Shown here: piece after piece, positions 1-8,518 of the stretch
How positions within the stretch are numbered: position 1 is the first letter of the stretch
Layout: every line of letters begins with the position of its first letter
Origin: Gemmatimonadota bacterium
GTDB taxonomy: Bacteria; JAAXHH01
Direction: 5' to 3'
Length of the DNA: 33,665 bases
Assembly (NCBI GenBank): GCA_026706345.1
Contig: JAPOYX010000129.1
Span: 1-33,665 of the forward strand
Notes under the pieces: generated by a model
The model's input: the letters and a program-made list of their open reading frames with translations, nothing else
The model's database searches: none
What the model was told of the DNA's origin: nothing
Translations under genes and position numbers: made by a program

Positions 1-1716
1 CAGATACTTGGGATCAACCGCATCAATCGTATTAAGGATTTTAATCCCGTCAGCCCCTTGAGCAAAGGGAGTTTCAATAAGTTTAACTGTACATGTATGA
101 TCCCCAAATATCACCAATGGTTTATCAGGCATTATCACTGTTGAGTCATCGTCTGTCCAGCCCGCGATTTCGTTCTGCGATTGATCGATAATCGGAAATC
201 GGCCTGTTTCAGCGTAAGCGTTTCTTGGTATTTTGGCAGGAGGGGTAACTGTATTTACGAGGGTATTGATCTTAACCCTTGCGAATTTCGTGTATTGAAA
301 ACTACTCTCCTGATATCTCTCCATGCCAAGATTGTACTCTACATCCGCTGCAATCTTCTTTCTCTCTACTACCAAACCGAGTGAGGACTGACGAGGTTGC
401 GATTCATACACCACGCCCTGTTCCGCTACGTTAGCGGTTGATTCGGGCTCAGGATCAGGGGCGTTTGCCGTTTTCCCCGCACGCGACATATCCAGATACC
501 TACATAGCTCCTCCCGGACCATCGGCAGATCATTCTTCTCTATCGCCCTTCTCTGCGCCCCCAGATCAAAACCGTCATTCTCCACTTTGTAGAACGCGAT
601 GTGGTCTGTCTGCTTCGCCAGCTTCCTATCCAGAATCAAAACAGAGGTTTTAACGCCGGAATACGGATTAAACACGCCCGCCGGCAGGGAGATAACCGCG
701 ACCAGGTAGTCCTCTACCAGCTTCCTGCGCAGTTGCCTGTGGGCGTTCTGACTTTGAAAGATGATACCTTCAGGAATAACTACCCCTGCTCGCCCATTGG
801 GCGTTAGGTGCTCTGCGATATAGTCCACAAATAGTACTTCACTCCGTTTAGATTTCACCGAAAACCTGCTGTGTGGACGTATGCCTCCTTTGGGCGACAT
901 GAAAGGCGGGTTCGCCAGGATCACGTCTGCAAACTCGTTCCACCTGTCCTCGCTGGTCAACGTGTCGTATTCATGGATTCGGGGTTGTTTGAAGTCATGA
1001 AGGTACATGTTTACGAGCGATAGGCGCACCATGTCGGGTGAGATGTCATAGCCATTGAAGTTCTGTGTGAGTTTTAACTTTTCATCGGACGATAACGTAC
1101 TGTTGCCATTCGCGTCGGTATTCGCCTTGTCAATATGTTTCCAGGACGATATCAAGAACCCAGCGGTACCGCAGGCCGGATCAAGTACCGTTTCGTGCTT
1201 CCTCGGATCAATGATCTCGACGATAAAGTCGATGATATGGCGGGGGGTGCGGAACTGCCCGGCATCTCCCTGAGAGCCGAGTACAGAAAGCAGGTATTCA
1301 AAGGCGTCCCCGAGCCGCTCGCTGTGGTCGTAGGTGAACTCGTCGATGACCTTGAGAAAAGCGCGCAGGGTCTCCGGGTCACGGTAGGGCAAATATGCGT
1401 TGTTGAAGATATTCCGGAACAGCGAGGGGATTCCGGGGTTCTCGGGCATCCGGGCTATGGCGGTTGCGTACAGGTCTAGAACTTCATGTCCACTCTGGCC
1501 ACTGTGCATCAGGCCAGCCCAGCCGTATTGAGCAAACTCGCCTTCGAAAAACTGGCGCTCGCCCCCTAGCTCCTCGGCCTTGGCGTCCATGTCATCCATG
1601 AACTTGTAGATGAGGGCGATGGTAATCTGCTCGACCTGGCTCTTGGGGTCGGGTACTTTACCCACCAGGATATCGCGGGCCGAATCTATGCGGCGTCTGG
1701 TCTCGGTATCGAGCAC
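1..1716 (-). CDS. hsdM: HsdM-HsdS fusion: type I N6-adenine methyltransferase joined to a target-recognition domain (3' end outside window)
   Basis: The frame is open for all 572 codons from GTG at 1716 to the window edge; I checked every triplet for stops. The GTG follows AGAGGA by about 6 bases and lies 8 bases after the hsdR stop. The N-terminal helical part is followed by the AdoMet-binding motif DPACGTAGF (D179) and the catalytic NPPF motif (N269-F272), both typical of HsdM. After about residue 430 comes a charged linker. From about residue 506 the sequence reads as the start of an HsdS target-recognition domain (FPIIDQSQN, then VIFGDHT and GADGIKIL). The enzyme would methylate adenine in a sequence chosen by the fused domain, protecting the host from HsdR. 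Seen: continuity of the frame. Known: M and S are normally separate genes. Inferred: a single-chain modification enzyme. How many recognition domains follow is not visible. The last 400 bases are AT-rich. Confidence 0.88.
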   Translation of the reverse strand, partial: MLDTETRRRIDSARDILVGKVPDPKSQVEQITIALIYKFMDDMDAKAEELGGERQFFEGEFAQYGWAGLMHSGQSGHEVLDLYATAIARMPENPGIPSLFRNIFNNAYLPYRDPETLRAFLKVIDEFTYDHSERLGDAFEYLLSVLGSQGDAGQFRTPRHIIDFIVEIIDPRKHETVLDPACGTAGFLISSWKHIDKANTDANGNSTLSSDEKLKLTQNFNGYDISPDMVRLSLVNMYLHDFKQPRIHEYDTLTSEDRWNEFADVILANPPFMSPKGGIRPHSRFSVKSKRSEVLFVDYIAEHLTPNGRAGVVIPEGIIFQSQNAHRQLRRKLVEDYLVAVISLPAGVFNPYSGVKTSVLILDRKLAKQTDHIAFYKVENDGFDLGAQRRAIEKNDLPMVREELCRYLDMSRAGKTANAPDPEPESTANVAEQGVVYESQPRQSSLGLVVERKKIAADVEYNLGMERYQESSFQYTKFARVKINTLVNTVTPPAKIPRNAYAETGRFPIIDQSQNEIAGWTDDDSTVIMPDKPLVIFGDHTCTVKLIETPFAQGADGIKILNTIDAVDPKYL

Positions 1717-1724
1717 GGCGTCCT

Positions 1725-4253
1725 CTAGCTGGCAAACTGATTGAGCGACACGTAATCCTTGACGTATTCGGGTATCAACGTGCGGTAATTAACAGGGACG
1801 TTTTCATAATCGCCCATGGATAACACCGGATTGGTCGCGAGGTCCACGAACTGCTTGCGGTCGATGATGCCACGAACCCGGTCGTCATTTACGTACGCTT
1901 TGAAAAAGGTCTTCAGTGCCGGTACCGAACTGCTCTGATCAGGAGTCAGCTCCGCCACGAATTTAGCGAATTCCTCGTCCAGCAGTTCGTTCCTGGTTTT
2001 GAACCTAGGGATGATGTCGTAGGCTTTCTCCAGTATCTCGCGAAGGGTGATCCGGCGGTCCGCGGTCACGGCTTTGCGCAGCTTCTCAAGAGTATAATAC
2101 TCCTCGGGCTTGTTCAGGACCTCTCGCCTTACGTGATCGGTGGCCCGTTCCCAGTCGCCAGCTTCAATCGCGTCCGCAACGACCTCGTCCTCCTTCACCA
2201 CGTCCACGAACTGGTCGAAGAACATCCTGTCGATTTTCATCCCCTCGATGCCGATTTCCTCTACTTTTATTCCGGCGAGGATGTCCCGGCCGAGGTGTTC
2301 GTACGTATCAGCAAGAACAACCGGATCGATCTCTCCTTCACCAGGTTCCTTCCAGCGGGCCGGCAGTTTCAGAATCTCGTCGTAGTTGTATTCTTCCTCG
2401 AAGTACTCGCAGTTTCCAAAGAAATCGAAGAGTTTGAAGGCGGTCTTATCTGGAGCTGTAACCATGCCTTTGCGCTCCTCGTCGAACAACAGATCGAGGA
2501 AGTTGTGTTTGCGTGTACCACGGCCCTTTATCTGGATGAAGTCCGTCGGCGAGAAGATCGGACGAAAGAGGCCCAGGTTCAGGATGTCCGGGCAGTCATA
2601 CCCGGTAGTCATCATGCCGACGGTCACGCATACTCGGGCCTTACTGGTCCGATAGGTGGATATCACGTTTCCAAAACCGTGGAGATTGTTGTTTGTAAAT
2701 CGTATTGTGAACTGCTGGGCATCCTGAACTTGGGAAGTTACCTGTACGGCAAAATTGGACTGGTACCTGCCCAGGTACATTTTGTCGGCAATCTCGTTGA
2801 GTATCTGCGTGAGACGGGCAGCGTGTGTCTGGCTGACGGTGAAAATGATGGATTTGCCGATCTCACCACTTACGGGGTCACGCAGGGCATTCTTCAGAAA
2901 CGTTTCGCAGAACAGGTAATTGGTACTTTGGGAGTAGAATTTCTTCTCGAAATCTCTCTGCTTGTACACCTCTTCGTGATCTTCACCTTCGACGTCGATA
3001 AAGGTTGCTACGAATCCATCGTCAGAAAGAAGCTGCGTCGTCACTTCCGTGCGCGCGTCCACCACGGTGGGATTGATGAGCACACCGTCCTTCACCCCAT
3101 CAAGCAGGGTATAACGGAAAGTCGGCTGACCGCTTTCGCAACCGAATGTGCGGTAGGTGTCCATCAGCATCCGTCGCTCGGTTTCACGGGGATCCCGAAC
3201 GTTAGTAGCCGAGGTATCCACTCCTCTCAGGTAATCGCGTGGCGTGGCCGTCAGTCCAAGTTTGTACCCGACGAAGTACTCGAAAACCGCTCGTGCGTTG
3301 CCGCCGATGGACCGGTGGGCTTCATCCGATATCACCAGGTCGAAATCGGTGGGCGAGAAGCGTTCCTGATACTTGTTGTTGAACAGCAGGGACTGCACGG
3401 TGGTTACGACGATCTCGGCGTGGCGCCAGTCGTCCCTTCGTTCCTTGTAGACGACGGTCTGAAAGTCGGATGACAGCAGCTCGGTGAAAACCTTCCTGGC
3501 CTGCTCTTCCAGTTCAAGTCGGTCCACGAGGAAAAGGACACGCCGGGCATTCAGGGTATGCAGGAACAGTTTGATGATCGCAGCGGCCGTGAGGGTCTTG
3601 CCTGTGCCGGTCGCCATCTCGAAGAGAAAACGATCGCCGCCCTCGCTGACAGCCTTCTGCAGGGCGTGTACGGCCTTGAGCTGGTATGTCCGGAGAAAGC
3701 GCAGCTTGTGGTGTCGGATGAATCCGTTTCGCTCGTTCTTGTTCTGGTATGCCGCTTCCGACTGGTAGTTCGGTCGCTGGGAGAGTACGATGAAGTCGTC
3801 GTCAACCGGTTTGTCGGCCAGACGCTTCGGATCGGGTTCGAACTTGCTGTAGTGCCCTACCGAGTCTTGCGTGGGAAATGACGTGATCTGGTTGGGATTA
3901 CCCCGGCGGAGGTCCCAGAAGTAATGAAGATTTCCGTTTGAAAGGATGACGAAGCGACATCTCAGCGACTTCGCGTACTTTCTCGCTTGCTCCTTGCCGA
4001 CCAGCGGGTCCTTGTCTTCAGACTTGGCCTCGAGTACGACAAGCGGAAAACCTTTCTCATCAAGCAGCAGGAAATCGACAAATCCAGTTGTCGTTTTTTC
4101 GAAATCGTCACCCAGGTCGTCAAGTTTGGATTTCTTGATGGTGACACTTGGTTCAAGTTGGATATTGGTGGGCTTGTCACCTTCCGCGAAGAATCGCCAT
4201 CCAGCCTTCTCGAGGAGTTTATTGATTTTGATGCGCGCGGTAGCTTCGGACAT
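1725..4253 (-). CDS. hsdR: Type I restriction endonuclease R subunit (HsdR, EcoEI-like)
   Basis: This 842-residue protein has the layout of the motor-nuclease subunit of type I restriction enzymes. Near the N-terminus is a PD-(D/E)xK nuclease core: D60, then E75-A-K77, followed by the QxxxY motif Q89-Y93. The SF2 translocase follows, with Walker A ATGTGKT (K219), DEAH box at 310-313, TATP motif, and a motif VI-like segment IKGRGTR. The C-terminal third resembles the EcoEI-type HsdR C-terminal domain that contacts the methylase. Length fits the EcoEI (type IB) group. It would translocate and cut DNA unmethylated at the target while bound to the M-S protein encoded 8 bases downstream. The ATG is immediately preceded by an in-frame stop, so the start cannot lie further upstream; no strong Shine-Dalgarno is seen. 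Codon and base composition are more AT-rich than genes right of 4.8 kb, which suggests acquisition as a unit (inference). Confidence 0.95.
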   Translation of the reverse strand: MSEATARIKINKLLEKAGWRFFAEGDKPTNIQLEPSVTIKKSKLDDLGDDFEKTTTGFVDFLLLDEKGFPLVVLEAKSEDKDPLVGKEQARKYAKSLRCRFVILSNGNLHYFWDLRRGNPNQITSFPTQDSVGHYSKFEPDPKRLADKPVDDDFIVLSQRPNYQSEAAYQNKNERNGFIRHHKLRFLRTYQLKAVHALQKAVSEGGDRFLFEMATGTGKTLTAAAIIKLFLHTLNARRVLFLVDRLELEEQARKVFTELLSSDFQTVVYKERRDDWRHAEIVVTTVQSLLFNNKYQERFSPTDFDLVISDEAHRSIGGNARAVFEYFVGYKLGLTATPRDYLRGVDTSATNVRDPRETERRMLMDTYRTFGCESGQPTFRYTLLDGVKDGVLINPTVVDARTEVTTQLLSDDGFVATFIDVEGEDHEEVYKQRDFEKKFYSQSTNYLFCETFLKNALRDPVSGEIGKSIIFTVSQTHAARLTQILNEIADKMYLGRYQSNFAVQVTSQVQDAQQFTIRFTNNNLHGFGNVISTYRTSKARVCVTVGMMTTGYDCPDILNLGLFRPIFSPTDFIQIKGRGTRKHNFLDLLFDEERKGMVTAPDKTAFKLFDFFGNCEYFEEEYNYDEILKLPARWKEPGEGEIDPVVLADTYEHLGRDILAGIKVEEIGIEGMKIDRMFFDQFVDVVKEDEVVADAIEAGDWERATDHVRREVLNKPEEYYTLEKLRKAVTADRRITLREILEKAYDIIPRFKTRNELLDEEFAKFVAELTPDQSSSVPALKTFFKAYVNDDRVRGIIDRKQFVDLATNPVLSMGDYENVPVNYRTLIPEYVKDYVSLNQFAS

Positions 4254-4621
4254 TTAGGCAGATTGGAGCTGAACGATGTTGTTGATTGCATGATAAAGTC
4301 GATGAAGTTGCACAAAGGCAATCATTCATCAGACATAATAAATGCAAGTTAGAAACACCGCCACTAAATCCGCACCGAAGAATGTCGTTGTAACACCCAG
4401 ACCAAGATTCAAAATCTGTATTGCAAGAGCAGTTTATGCTTATCGGCCTTGCTTGTATCACTTGTAAGATCATCAAAATCCTAAGTTTAATTCGAATGTG
4501 GTCCTTTTCAATAACGAAAATCCCGGCAGACAAGCTCTGTCTACCGGAATCACTTCTCGGGTTTATCTATATGCGATTACCGACTGAATTGACCGGGATG
4601 GTACTACACAACCGGCATGAT
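4254..4621. other. AT-rich intergenic region between hsdR and the hicB-like gene
   Basis: This 368-base stretch lacks a convincing gene on either strand: the short open frames have no recognisable domain and poor initiation context. It holds a hairpin terminator (4515-4547) and must hold the hsdR promoter, but I could not assign clear -35/-10 elements; TATTAT at about 4334-4339 on the minus strand has no good -35 partner. I looked for a HicA toxin here and found none. Confidence 0.6.
4515..4547 (-). terminator. Probable Rho-independent terminator of the minus-strand operon
   Basis: On the minus strand a 10-bp stem (CCGGTAGACA pairing with TGTCTGCCGG, one G-U/A-C type mismatch) with a 5-base loop is followed by GATTTTCG. 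It lies about 75 bases after the stop of the HicB-like gene and would end transcripts coming from 9256. The T-tract is only four T, so efficiency is uncertain. Confidence 0.55.
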
Positions 4622-4807
4622 TCAGTCTTCTCGTACTTCTGCATTTAGCAGCAAATCGTCTACGACGCTTAAGTACGCTCGTATCGCGGTTTCTATGTTT
4701 TCGAGAGCTTCCGCTTCAGTTCTACCCTCGGACCAGCATCCAGGTAAGTCGGGTACCGATACGCTGTATCCTTCGGCAGACTGATGAAGGGCGATTTTGT
4801 ACTTCAT
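4622..4807 (-). CDS. HicB-like (UPF0150) small protein, no HicA partner
   Basis: This 61-residue protein matches the HicB N-terminal fold: MKYKIALHQSAEGYSVSVPD, then LPGCWSEG and a helix beginning TEAEALENIETAI. HicB proteins usually neutralise the mRNA-cleaving toxin HicA. Here the frame starts 12 bases after the alcohol dehydrogenase stop on the same strand, so it probably rides on that operon. The usual C-terminal DNA-binding extension (ribbon-helix-helix or HTH) is absent; the protein ends at LLLNAEVRED. No HicA-like gene lies on either side. It could be a solitary HicB-fold protein with another role, or a remnant of a toxin-antitoxin pair next to the restriction locus. Confidence 0.85.
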   Translation of the reverse strand: MKYKIALHQSAEGYSVSVPDLPGCWSEGRTEAEALENIETAIRAYLSVVDDLLLNAEVRED

Positions 4808-4819
4808 GCCAGGCTCTTT

Positions 4820-5923
4820 CTATGAGTCGAACTCCAGCCCAACCCGAATCGCTGAACCCGCGCCCGCATAGGTGAAAGCCTCGTTGATATCAGTGAATGA
4901 GAAGGTATCGGAGATGATCTTGTGGAAGGGGTACTTGTCCCGTGTGCGGCTCAGGAATTCGAGGGCGCGCGGGATCACCCAGGGCTCGTACACGATCACG
5001 CCGCGTATCGCCTTGCTGCACCGGACGATGTTACCCGGATCGATCTCCGTCGGGAACCCGAGGTTTATGTTGCCGATCCAAAGATAACGACCGCCCCATC
5101 GGAGCATGTCTATGCCTTCGGCGAGCACGCGGGGCGATCCCACGAATTCGGCGACCAGGTCGGCGCCGACCCCATCCGTGTGATCCAGAACGAACTCAAC
5201 GCGTGATTTTAATTCGATTTCATCGACATTGAGTGTCTCGTCGGCTCCGAATTCCCGGGCGAGCGAAAGACGCGCCGGAAACCTGTCGAGCACGATAATC
5301 CTGCCCGCCCCCATCTCCCGCGCTACGGCGGTCGCATAGAGACCGAGGCCGCCCGCCCCCTGAATGACCACCGTGTCGCCCAGGGTGACGCCAATCTGGT
5401 TCAGACCGTAGATGACTTCCGACAGGGCGCAGTTGATCGGGGATACGATCGCGTCCGAGAGATCATCGGGCACCTTGAAGACCCAGTGGCCGCGTTTCAT
5501 ATAGTAGTAATCCCCGTAGGCGCCGTGAAAGTGCGGTGGCTGCTCACTTGAGACACCGATCCAGTCTCTGTAACGGTCGGGGCATCCCGGCTTGCCGTTC
5601 AGACACGTCCAGCACTGTTGACACGGCTTGAAATAGGAGTAGACGATGCGATCCCCTTCGGACAGCGGCTGGCCGGCACTGTCCGTGGTGACGTTGCGCC
5701 CCATGGCTTCGATCGTACCGATCATTTCATGCCCGAGTACCTGGGGGATGCCGGTCTCGATTCTGGGACCATGTCCACGCCAGATGTGCAGATCGGATCC
5801 GCAGATATTCGCCATGCGGATCCGGACGAGCATGTCGTCCGCCATAACCGTTGGTACGGGATATTCACGAATCTCCATCGGTGCCTGCGGCTGGGTATAT
5901 ACAGCGACTTTTCCGGTTTTCAT
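4820..5923 (-). CDS. Zinc-dependent medium-chain alcohol dehydrogenase
   Basis: This 367-residue protein is a member of the zinc alcohol dehydrogenase (MDR) superfamily. The catalytic zinc ligands are visible as C41 in NICGSD and H65-E66 in the GHE motif. Residues 101-114 hold four cysteines (Cx2Cx2Cx6C), the structural zinc lobe. The Rossmann domain has GAGGLGLYA for NAD(P) binding. It should oxidise a secondary alcohol or polyol to a ketone; the substrate cannot be read from sequence. The ATG at 5923 has a good Shine-Dalgarno (AGAGGGACAGG). It is fourth in a minus-strand gene row behind PhyH dioxygenase, hydroxyacid dehydrogenase and sulfatase (68-base gap), so it probably acts on a product of that pathway. 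Threonine-dehydrogenase-like or sugar-alcohol dehydrogenase are alternative names. Confidence 0.92.
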   Translation of the reverse strand: MKTGKVAVYTQPQAPMEIREYPVPTVMADDMLVRIRMANICGSDLHIWRGHGPRIETGIPQVLGHEMIGTIEAMGRNVTTDSAGQPLSEGDRIVYSYFKPCQQCWTCLNGKPGCPDRYRDWIGVSSEQPPHFHGAYGDYYYMKRGHWVFKVPDDLSDAIVSPINCALSEVIYGLNQIGVTLGDTVVIQGAGGLGLYATAVAREMGAGRIIVLDRFPARLSLAREFGADETLNVDEIELKSRVEFVLDHTDGVGADLVAEFVGSPRVLAEGIDMLRWGGRYLWIGNINLGFPTEIDPGNIVRCSKAIRGVIVYEPWVIPRALEFLSRTRDKYPFHKIISDTFSFTDINEAFTYAGAGSAIRVGLEFDS

Positions 5924-5991
5924 GACCTGTCCCTCTTGGTTTGACCTTCAGGCATTTCCCTGGGTATCGTGAACGTTTCGCTCACAGCCCT

Positions 5992-7434
5992 TCATTCCCC
6001 ATCTTCCGTCGCCCTGTCCCCCGTCTCCTCCTGCCAGGCCCGGATTCGCTCCGACAGATTCGAAACCCGTCCGGCCTGATCGCCCCGGTGATACAGATTC
6101 TCCAACTCATGGGGATCGCTGTTCAGATCGTACAACTCCCCCTGACCCTTCCCATACAGGTTGAGCTTCCAACCGTCCGCAGACACGATCGTCCGGTACT
6201 GGTGCACCATGCTCTGGTTCGGCTCCGCTTCGCCGAATCCGGCGGGCGCGTGGCCGTCGTCGCCGCTCCACTCGACGAACACGTCGTCGCCGTCCAGGTT
6301 CTCGTGCCCTTGCAATACCGGTACCCGGCTCCGCCCCTGCAACCGGTCCGGCCGCCCGAGGCCGAGCAACTCCATCAGCGTGGGCACCAGGTCGATGTGG
6401 CTGAACCGGCCGCCGACGTGGCGCGGCGGATGATCCACCATGGGCGCGCGCAGCACCATGGGCACCTTGATGGATTCTTCGTACATGAGCGTCTTGCCCA
6501 GGATGCCGTGATCGCCCATCAACTCGCCGTGGTCGGATGTGAAGACGACGATGGTGTCATCGGCCTTGCCACTCTCCTCCAGGGCCTTGAGGATCCTACC
6601 CACCGAACGGTCCACCAGGGTGATGTTGCCCCAGTAGCGGGCCAATAACGCCCGCCATCCCGGCTCGGTACGAAGATCCAGCCCGTAGTTCTCGGACTGC
6701 ATGTAGTAGGCCGCCATCAGGCGGACGAGGAGCGGCGCGTCGTCGGGCGGCTGCCGCATGAACGCCGGTCCGGTGGGCAGGCTGTCCGGATCGTAGTAGT
6801 CGTTCAGGGGACCGGTGTGCGGGGGATGTGGCTCGAGGTAGCTGACGCAGAGGGCAAAGGGGTCGTCGCCCTGCTGGCGGATATAGTCCGACGCGCGCTC
6901 GCCCAGGTACCACGCCTTGGTGCATTCCTCGGGCAGGGAGGCCGCGTAATGTCGGGAAAAAACCTTTTGTCCCAATAGCTCGATATCCGGCTTGTATCCC
7001 TTATCCACCAGGAAGTGGTGATAGTCGCTGACTTCGGAAAGCCGGTCCGCTTCTGAGAAGTGGCGGCGGTACTGGTCCTCAGTGCCCACCCAGGTCTCGA
7101 AGCCGTGCTGCGGGAAGATCTCGTCTCCCAGGTGCCATTTCCCCATGAAGGCCGTGTCGTATCCCTCGGGCAGCATCTCTGCGATGGTCGGTATGTCGGC
7201 GCCCAGGGGCACGTTGCAGGAGGGCACGCCCGCCGTATGCGGCCAGAGCCCCGTGAGCATGGTGGCCCGGGCCGGGCTGCATACGGGCTGGCTCACGTAG
7301 GCGTTTTCGAACACGAAGCTTTCCGACGCCAGCGCGTTGAGCGCGGGGGTTTCGATCTGGTGGTTTCCGTAGCATTCCAGCGTATCCGCGCGCTGCTGGT
7401 CGGTGAAAATGTAGAGCAGGTTGGGGCTATTCAT
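5992..7434 (-). CDS. Sulfatase (arylsulfatase/choline-sulfatase type, Cys-type)
   Basis: This 480-residue protein is a type I sulfatase that would hydrolyse a sulfate ester. The active-site motif CSPAR (C52, R56) in PVCSPARATML should be converted to formylglycine by an FGE enzyme encoded elsewhere. The N-terminus has the metal-binding motif IFTDQQRADT (D12), and the C-terminal half has SDHGELMGDHG with the second set of metal ligands. No signal peptide is seen, so it appears cytoplasmic. The start at 7434 is chosen because its ATG overlaps the upstream dehydrogenase stop as ATGA; the frame is open further upstream, but that part only antiparallels the dehydrogenase coding in another frame and has no domain. 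Overlap implies translational coupling. The substrate is unknown; a small imported sulfated compound fits the neighbours. Confidence 0.93.
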   Translation of the reverse strand: MNSPNLLYIFTDQQRADTLECYGNHQIETPALNALASESFVFENAYVSQPVCSPARATMLTGLWPHTAGVPSCNVPLGADIPTIAEMLPEGYDTAFMGKWHLGDEIFPQHGFETWVGTEDQYRRHFSEADRLSEVSDYHHFLVDKGYKPDIELLGQKVFSRHYAASLPEECTKAWYLGERASDYIRQQGDDPFALCVSYLEPHPPHTGPLNDYYDPDSLPTGPAFMRQPPDDAPLLVRLMAAYYMQSENYGLDLRTEPGWRALLARYWGNITLVDRSVGRILKALEESGKADDTIVVFTSDHGELMGDHGILGKTLMYEESIKVPMVLRAPMVDHPPRHVGGRFSHIDLVPTLMELLGLGRPDRLQGRSRVPVLQGHENLDGDDVFVEWSGDDGHAPAGFGEAEPNQSMVHQYRTIVSADGWKLNLYGKGQGELYDLNSDPHELENLYHRGDQAGRVSNLSERIRAWQEETGDRATEDGE

Positions 7435-8486
7435 CGGTTCCCTTCGCGGTTGGACTTCGAGCGCGGGGTCAGGTTGAACCAGGTCTGATGGCCGGAGAAG
7501 AACCGCTCCAGCTCGTCGACCATGTAGTGGAAGAAGTGGGGAAAGTCTTCTCCCGTGCGGCCGGAGAAGTGGGGCGTGAGAAAAACGTTCGGCAGTCCGA
7601 TGATCTCGCTGTCTTCGGGGATGGGCTCCGGGTCGAAAACGTCCAGTCCTGCTGCGATGTCCCCGCGCTTGAGGCGCTCGATCAGGGCCGCGGAATCCAC
7701 GATGGCCCCGCGCGAAACGTTCACGAACACCGCACCCGATGGAATGAGTTCCAGCTCGCGCCGTCCGATCATGCCCCGGGTATGGGGGGTGAGGGGCGCT
7801 ACGCATATGATCGCGTCACACTGTGAAAGCACGTTTTCCAGCGACGTCTGCAGGAAGTCCAACGCCTCGGGCAACTCCTGCGGCAGGTAGGGATCGTGCA
7901 CCCAGAGCTCGACCTCGAAGGGGCGCAGCAGCTTCATCAGCCGCCGTCCCATGTGTCCGCCACCGATGAGTCCCACTCGCTTGCCGGTGAGGATGCCCGC
8001 CATGGGCTGAATGAGACCTCGATCCTGCGTATTGCCCGCCACGATGCGGCGGAAAAGCGCGCCGGCATTGCGCATGGAGATCAGCGTCAGGGCCAAAGCC
8101 CATTCCGCTACCGGATAGGTGGAACCGTTGGTCGTATCCACGGTGCGGATGTCGCGCGCCCACAATGTCTCCAGGTCCAGGCGCGCGGCAAACCGGTCGC
8201 CTTCCAGTTCGCCGACGAATCGCAACTGGGGTGCGGCATCCAGGATCGCGGCGTCGATCCTCGGCGCGCCGTGGCAGACGACGAGGGCATCCACGCCGGA
8301 CATTTCCTTCGCCAACCGCGCCGTTGTCTCGGGGTCCGTGCTGGTATCGTAGATTCCGCCGCCCTCACTGTGGAACCACGCCCAGTCGGCAAACGCCTCG
8401 AGGCGGGCCAGTTCCGCCGGCGGCAGGTAGCCGTAGCGCACCCGCTCGTCGCAGGCGATGAGTACTTGGGGGCGGTTGTTCGACAT
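7431..8486 (-). CDS. D-isomer-specific 2-hydroxyacid dehydrogenase
   Basis: This 351-residue protein belongs to the D-2-hydroxyacid dehydrogenase family (phosphoglycerate/glyoxylate-hydroxypyruvate reductase group). The NAD-binding loop reads GLIGGGHMGRR. The catalytic triad is visible as R in VNVSRGAIVD, E in FDPEPIP and H in LTPHFSG. It interconverts a 2-oxoacid and a D-2-hydroxyacid with NAD(P)H. The ATG has a strong Shine-Dalgarno (AAGGAGAGTAA). The stop overlaps the sulfatase start (ATGA) and the gene begins 32 bases after the dioxygenase stop, so the three are almost certainly one transcript. The N-terminal region is less conserved, so the substrate cannot be named. Confidence 0.93.
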   Translation of the reverse strand: MSNNRPQVLIACDERVRYGYLPPAELARLEAFADWAWFHSEGGGIYDTSTDPETTARLAKEMSGVDALVVCHGAPRIDAAILDAAPQLRFVGELEGDRFAARLDLETLWARDIRTVDTTNGSTYPVAEWALALTLISMRNAGALFRRIVAGNTQDRGLIQPMAGILTGKRVGLIGGGHMGRRLMKLLRPFEVELWVHDPYLPQELPEALDFLQTSLENVLSQCDAIICVAPLTPHTRGMIGRRELELIPSGAVFVNVSRGAIVDSAALIERLKRGDIAAGLDVFDPEPIPEDSEIIGLPNVFLTPHFSGRTGEDFPHFFHYMVDELERFFSGHQTWFNLTPRSKSNREGNR

Positions 8487-8518
8487 TTACTCTCCTTATC
8501 TTCCTTAGTAGTCCAGCC

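Noticed and set aside
4254-4621. A HicA toxin partner for the HicB-like gene
   Set aside because: No frame on either strand shows the double-stranded-RNA-binding-like fold with its GSH motif.
7435-7806. An N-terminal extension of the sulfatase
   Set aside because: It is an arginine/proline-rich frame overlapping the dehydrogenase gene; the ATGA overlap gives the natural start.
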